A DNA stretch of 64,000 bases from Cognatitamlana onchidii. GTDB lineage: Bacteria > Bacteroidota > Bacteroidia > Flavobacteriales > Flavobacteriaceae. Below, in pieces: positions 60,469-64,000 of this stretch. The translations under genes and the position numbers were made by a program. The notes below the pieces were generated by a model. The model saw only the letters and a program-made list of their open reading frames with translations. It had not been told where the DNA came from and made no database searches. Positions within the stretch are counted from its first letter, which is position 1. Every line of letters begins with the position of its first letter. The stretch covers positions 62,001-126,000 of the forward strand of contig NZ_SRWZ01000007.1 in assembly GCF_004804355.1 (NCBI RefSeq), written 5' to 3'.

Positions 60469-61832
60469 TAATTTCCAGATTGTAATTCTTTTGCTCTATC
60501 ACTGAACGTTTTTGCCTTAGAGGTATTGTTTAATAAGCTGTATGCTTTGCTTAATTGTTTATAAAAATCTACCTCCATGCTATTATTGTCTATTATGTAA
60601 TCTAGGCCAAGCTCTAAAGATTCTATAGCAAGTTTTGGATGATTTAATGCGTTCTGTGAAACACCGTCCAGCAAATATAGCAAAGGCTGAGAGGGATACT
60701 TGCCTAAAGCCTCTTTGGTCATGATTTGAGCTTTTTCATACATGCCTAAATCGATATGCAGCAATATGGTGCTCTTTAAAACCTTAAAATTATTTGGTTC
60801 TAACGATAAAGCCGATTCAAAATAGTTTAGTGCTTTCTCCTTTTCTCCTTTGGCTAAATAATACTGACCCAATTCTATAAGTGTTTTGCTATCGTTAGTA
60901 TTGCTTACCAATGCTGTAGCCTCCACTAAATCGGCCTCGTACGCTGGGTGCGCTTTTACAAAAGACACAAAGTCTGCTAAGACTTTTAGTTTCGCATTTG
61001 GCTTAATTTCTGGACTTTTAACCACTATTTTCATAGACTCGATGGCCTTTTCAGTCTCATTGTCTTCCAAATAAAACTTATATAATGCCAGATGCACTTT
61101 TTGAGAATTTGGGTTTATCTTAAGTAGTTCTTTAGCCACTTTAAAGGCTTTCTCCTTTTCATTATTCTCACTGTACCTAAAAATCAAAGCCAAATAATTT
61201 GACTCCTTCTCAGGATTGTTCTCTAAGCGCTGTTGTAAATTCTTTATTTGGTCGTCCTTTCTTCCGGTAGCGTTATAAATAGTATTTCTCATCATATCCC
61301 TACTTACAGAATTACCAAACTCAGCGTCTAATTCATCCAAAATAATTAAAGCTTCGTCATATTTTTCGGTTCTTAAATACAGGGCAGCAAGGTCTTCTTT
61401 ATAGTCTGGATGATATTTAACTAAAAGTCTCACGGTTTCAATAGCTTTTTCATGCTCATTTTGAGCAGCGTAGAACCCGTACAATTCATCTAAAAACCAT
61501 TCGTTATCTGGGGCCTTGGCAACAGCTTCTTTAAAGGCGTTTTCGGCAGCATCAAAATTTTTGAGTTTGCTGTAGCATTTCCCTAATTCAAAATAAAGTA
61601 CGGGCACAGTATTATCCAAATTCACACATGCTGTAAAAGCTTCAACTGCCTTATCAAAATTTTCAATACTTTTTTGTTTTAGGCCCTCATAAAATGACTC
61701 CTGAAATTTGTCTTCTATATCCCCTAAATCATCATCTGGAGTTTTATTAAAATCAACTTGCGCATCACATAGCCTTGGAGCAACGATTACTCCAAAAAAC
61801 ATGGTTAATATACAAATGGTTTTAAGCCTCAT
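60468..61832 (-). CDS. Secreted tetratricopeptide-repeat protein
   Basis: 454 residues with a signal peptide (about 1-24, ending CDA) and a chain of TPR-like helical repeats over almost the full length, e.g. PVLYFELGKCYSKLKNFDAAENAFKEAVAKAPDN and KTLIELGQYYLAKGEKEKALNYFESALSLEPNN. A protein-interaction scaffold, presumably in the periplasm. Its start overlaps the ABM-like gene by 11 bases and its end overlaps the DUF4292 gene, so it belongs to the division/envelope operon. Confidence 0.85.
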   Translation of the reverse strand: MRLKTICILTMFFGVIVAPRLCDAQVDFNKTPDDDLGDIEDKFQESFYEGLKQKSIENFDKAVEAFTACVNLDNTVPVLYFELGKCYSKLKNFDAAENAFKEAVAKAPDNEWFLDELYGFYAAQNEHEKAIETVRLLVKYHPDYKEDLAALYLRTEKYDEALIILDELDAEFGNSVSRDMMRNTIYNATGRKDDQIKNLQQRLENNPEKESNYLALIFRYSENNEKEKAFKVAKELLKINPNSQKVHLALYKFYLEDNETEKAIESMKIVVKSPEIKPNAKLKVLADFVSFVKAHPAYEADLVEATALVSNTNDSKTLIELGQYYLAKGEKEKALNYFESALSLEPNNFKVLKSTILLHIDLGMYEKAQIMTKEALGKYPSQPLLYLLDGVSQNALNHPKLAIESLELGLDYIIDNNSMEVDFYKQLSKAYSLLNNTSKAKTFSDRAKELQSGN

Positions 61833-62139
61833 ACGTTTTTTTCTCTAGCAAATCTTCAACGACTTCAAACTCATCTAAAATCTTTATTTCTTCACAAGCA
61901 GATTTCATTAAGTCTCTAAATTTCAAGGCTTCTTTAGAAAGGTTTTTTCCTGCATTCTCAAAAATTGCTTTTTCTGGCCATTGTGCATAAGCCATATACT
62001 CTAACGGTCCTTTTTTATGCAAACGAGACCCTAGGCTCCCTTCATATTTATATATATGTGATGTTAAGCCCTTCCAGCCTTTAACAAAAGCTTCTGCTAA
62101 TGTTTCTTTTACCTTAAACCGATATAAGACAATATACAT
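61822..62139 (-). CDS. ABM-like dimeric alpha/beta-barrel protein
   Basis: 105 residues resembling the antibiotic biosynthesis monooxygenase (ABM) / dimeric ferredoxin-like barrel fold: MYIVLYRFKVKETLAEAFVKGWKGLTSHIYKYEGSLGSRLHKK and YMAYAQWPEKAIFENAG. Many such proteins are not monooxygenases. Its role inside this envelope operon is unclear. The 5-base gap after the nucleotidyltransferase gene and the 11-base overlap with the TPR gene show close coupling. Confidence 0.75.
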   Translation of the reverse strand: MYIVLYRFKVKETLAEAFVKGWKGLTSHIYKYEGSLGSRLHKKGPLEYMAYAQWPEKAIFENAGKNLSKEALKFRDLMKSACEEIKILDEFEVVEDLLEKKTYEA

Positions 62140-62144
62140 ACAAT

Positions 62145-63164
62145 TTATTCTAGAACCGAATAATCGCCAATACTAATACTGGTAAACTCCCCGTTATATT
62201 TAACATGGTTTCCAATCATGGCTTGGTCTAATTTAGCATTTTTAATACTAGAATGCGTTTGGATTAGGCTATTTTTAACAATTGAATTGTCTATAACTGT
62301 ATGATCTCCAACCGAAACAAAAGGTCCGATTGTACAATCTTTTAAAACAACATTCTCGCCAATAAAGCATGGCTCAATTATAGATGTATTTTGTAAAGTG
62401 GCCGTACTAGCTATGAGCTGCTCATTGCCATCCGCCTTTAAAAAGCCTAACATTCTTTGGTTAGTTTCTATGGTAATGGCTTTATTACCACAGTCCATCC
62501 ATTCATCAACCGTTCCTGTTTTAAATATTTTGCCATCGGCCATCATGCGTTTTATACCGTCATTAATTTGATATTCTCCACCATTCATAATATTTTCATC
62601 CAAGATTTCTTGTAGTTTCCCTTTTAAAACGCCAACATCTTTAAAATAGTAAATTCCAATAACCGCTTGATCAGAAACAAATGTTTCTGGCTTTTCAACT
62701 AATTCTGTTATTTCATTATTCTGATTCAATTTTACAACCCCATAGGCTTCAGGGTTTTCAACTTGTTTTGTCCAAATAACGCTATCTGCCTGAGGGTCTA
62801 AATCGAATTCTGCACGAATAAGCGTATCGGCATAGGCAATTACGGCGGGTCCAGATAATGATGGTTTGGCGCACATAATGGCATGACCAGTTCCTAAGGG
62901 TTGGTCTTGACGATAAATTGATGCTTTGGCTCCTAAACCTTTAGCAAGTGCTTCCAAACTTGCCACAACCTCATCGCCAAACCAAGCCGGATCACCTAAA
63001 ACAAAGGCAATTTCTTCAATGGGTTGTTTTAAAACTTTTGCTATATCCTTTACTAATCTATGCACTATAGGCTGACCAGCAACTGGGATAAGAGGTTTTG
63101 GAACTGTTAAACTATGCGGACGCAGTCTAGAACCACGTCCTGCCATTGGAACTATAATTTTCAT
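62145..63164 (-). CDS. Sugar-phosphate nucleotidyltransferase
   Basis: 339 residues: NTP-transferase domain (about 1-235) with the GRGSRLRPHSLTVPKPLIPV signature (residues 9-28) and PLGTGHAI, followed by a left-handed beta-helix-like C-terminus (QNTSIIEPCFIGENVVLKDCTIGPFVSVGDHTVI). Activates a sugar-1-phosphate with UTP or dTTP for surface polysaccharide synthesis. Exact sugar (glucose, mannose or glucosamine) cannot be fixed. It precedes the flippase-linked genes in reverse order and shares their operon. Confidence 0.85.
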   Translation of the reverse strand: MKIIVPMAGRGSRLRPHSLTVPKPLIPVAGQPIVHRLVKDIAKVLKQPIEEIAFVLGDPAWFGDEVVASLEALAKGLGAKASIYRQDQPLGTGHAIMCAKPSLSGPAVIAYADTLIRAEFDLDPQADSVIWTKQVENPEAYGVVKLNQNNEITELVEKPETFVSDQAVIGIYYFKDVGVLKGKLQEILDENIMNGGEYQINDGIKRMMADGKIFKTGTVDEWMDCGNKAITIETNQRMLGFLKADGNEQLIASTATLQNTSIIEPCFIGENVVLKDCTIGPFVSVGDHTVIDNSIVKNSLIQTHSSIKNAKLDQAMIGNHVKYNGEFTSISIGDYSVLE

Positions 63165-63190
63165 TTTTATTTTTTTTATTAATAGCTTTT

Positions 63191-63625
63191 TTACTTGACT
63201 CCAGTACTACCAAACCCTCCAGATCCACGTTCTGTTTCGGAGAGCTCATCTACTTCTATCCATTCAGCGCGCTCATGTTTTGCTACAACCAATTGGGCAA
63301 TACGCTCGCCGTTATTGATTGTAAATTCTTCATGGGATAAGTTCACTAGAATAACCCCTACTTCACCTCTGTAATCTGCATCTATAGTGCCTGGAGCATT
63401 CAATACTGTAATCCCTTTTTTTGCAGCCAAACCACTTCTTGGGCGCACTTGAGCTTCGAGCCCTACTGGAAGCTCCAAAAACAAACCCGTACCAACAATG
63501 CTTCTTTCCAAAGGTTTTAATATTCTGGGCTCTGACAAATTAGCTCTTAAGTCCATGCCAGCAGAGGCTAAGGTTTCGTAATTGGGTAAACTATGATTTG
63601 ATTTATTTATGATTTTAATTTTCAT
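63191..63625 (-). CDS. dut: dUTP diphosphatase (dUTPase)
   Basis: Hydrolyses dUTP to dUMP and pyrophosphate, keeping uracil out of DNA. 144 residues with all five trimeric-dUTPase motifs: [46 protein letters not shown] and the C-terminal [10 protein letters not shown]. Overlaps the flippase gene by 11 bases. Confidence 0.96.
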   Translation of the reverse strand: MKIKIINKSNHSLPNYETLASAGMDLRANLSEPRILKPLERSIVGTGLFLELPVGLEAQVRPRSGLAAKKGITVLNAPGTIDADYRGEVGVILVNLSHEEFTINNGERIAQLVVAKHERAEWIEVDELSETERGSGGFGSTGVK

Positions 63626-64000
63626 TGTTCTTATTTAAAAGCTGTTTAACTTCTTCTTTTTCTGAAATATAAATAATACCCAAAAATACAACTAACAGTG
63701 AAATTCCAACGTAATAATTACCCCTAAATTGATAAAAAGATACCATTGAAAATGATATTGTAAGCACTAAATACACCACAATTTTCTTAATATTATAGGG
63801 TATGGGGTAATATTTTTTACCAAAATAATACGAAAGCAGCATCATAGAAGCATAGGCAGATAGGGTTGCTATAGCAGATCCTTTGTAACTCATTATTGGG
63901 ATCAGCCAAAAGTTAAGAGCCAAGGTAAGTACGGCTCCAAATACGGATATATATGCTCCGAATTTTGTTCTGTCCGTAATCTTATACCAGACAGACAAAT
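63615..64000 (-). CDS. Polysaccharide flippase, C-terminal part (partial)
   Basis: The frame runs off the right edge. The visible 128 codons have no true start (the frame begins with Leu-Ser-Val-Trp, not a Met) and show about four membrane helices: [57 protein letters not shown] and [15 protein letters not shown]. This is the look of the C-terminus of an oligosaccharide (Wzx/MOP-type) flippase. Export of a lipid-linked glycan is an inference strengthened by the sugar nucleotidyltransferase nearby. Confidence 0.75.
   Translation of the reverse strand, partial: LSVWYKITDRTKFGAYISVFGAVLTLALNFWLIPIMSYKGSAIATLSAYASMMLLSYYFGKKYYPIPYNIKKIVVYLVLTISFSMVSFYQFRGNYYVGISLLVVFLGIIYISEKEEVKQLLNKNNEN

Noticed and set aside
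1-64000. tRNA, rRNA, CRISPR, prophage or transposase genes
   Set aside because: No cloverleaf-like intergenic sequence, no regularly spaced repeats, no integrase, transposase or phage structural motif seen in any frame.

Overview
The window looks like chromosomal core DNA of a strictly or mainly aerobic member of the Flavobacteriaceae (Bacteroidota); the genus cannot be fixed from sequence alone. Support comes from low GC, promoters of the Bacteroidota type (TAnnTTTG -7 boxes close to start codons, weak Shine-Dalgarno sites), the gliding lipoprotein GldH, a HemC-HemD fusion, a fused PSP1/RicT protein, a HU-SPOR protein and several Bacteroidota-specific envelope families. I see no tRNA, rRNA, insertion sequence, prophage or CRISPR array.

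Layout. 1-9.6 kb: 5' end of metG, an LD-carboxypeptidase, a TerB/DnaJ protein, a bacilliredoxin, a small lipoprotein, a lipid gene pair (plsC-type acyltransferase and acyl-ACP desaturase), an AraC regulator, and three tandem promoter-terminator cassettes of which two encode paralogous secreted proteins and the first has no ORF. 9.6-13.6 kb: radical SAM protein, crotonase, histidine kinase. 13.7-25 kb: a haem locus, with hemH-hemJ on the minus strand, an AraC regulator facing hemA, then hemA, hemCD, hemE, an EI24 membrane protein, a GNAT, hemF, an outer-membrane protein and hemB. Every haem step from glutamyl-tRNA to protohaem is present except hemL. 25-31 kb: two tandem 900-residue proteins with macroglobulin-like domains and a TonB plug domain but no barrel. 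31-41 kb: CNNM/CBS protein, MGMT, a TetR regulator facing a cupin gene across two palindromic operators, a serine hydrolase, an S41 peptidase, an exonuclease, a fused ABC ATPase and scoAB. 41-48 kb (minus strand): RicT-GldH-PBP1A and a trhO-trhP-ferredoxin operon. 48-64 kb: recA, an ECF sigma factor with its membrane/barrel partner, trpS, a surface protein with a SPOR domain, dprA, a HU-SPOR protein, a thioesterase, and a minus-strand operon flippase-dut-nucleotidyltransferase-TPR-DUF4292-EnvC.

The most novel signal is regulatory. A motif AACGCAACCTTT, 11 bases, ACATCTT (two exact copies, one near-exact) occurs in front of a small lipoprotein gene, in front of the ECF sigma operon, and on the minus strand between recA and trhO. 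There it points at an otherwise orphan terminator, which predicts a roughly 100-nt non-coding RNA. I infer a small alternative-sigma regulon that includes its own sigma gene. A second candidate RNA is the ORF-less first cassette at 7.6-7.8 kb, which shares promoter spacing and terminator with its two coding neighbours. These RNA and regulon calls rest on sequence pattern only and have not been tested.
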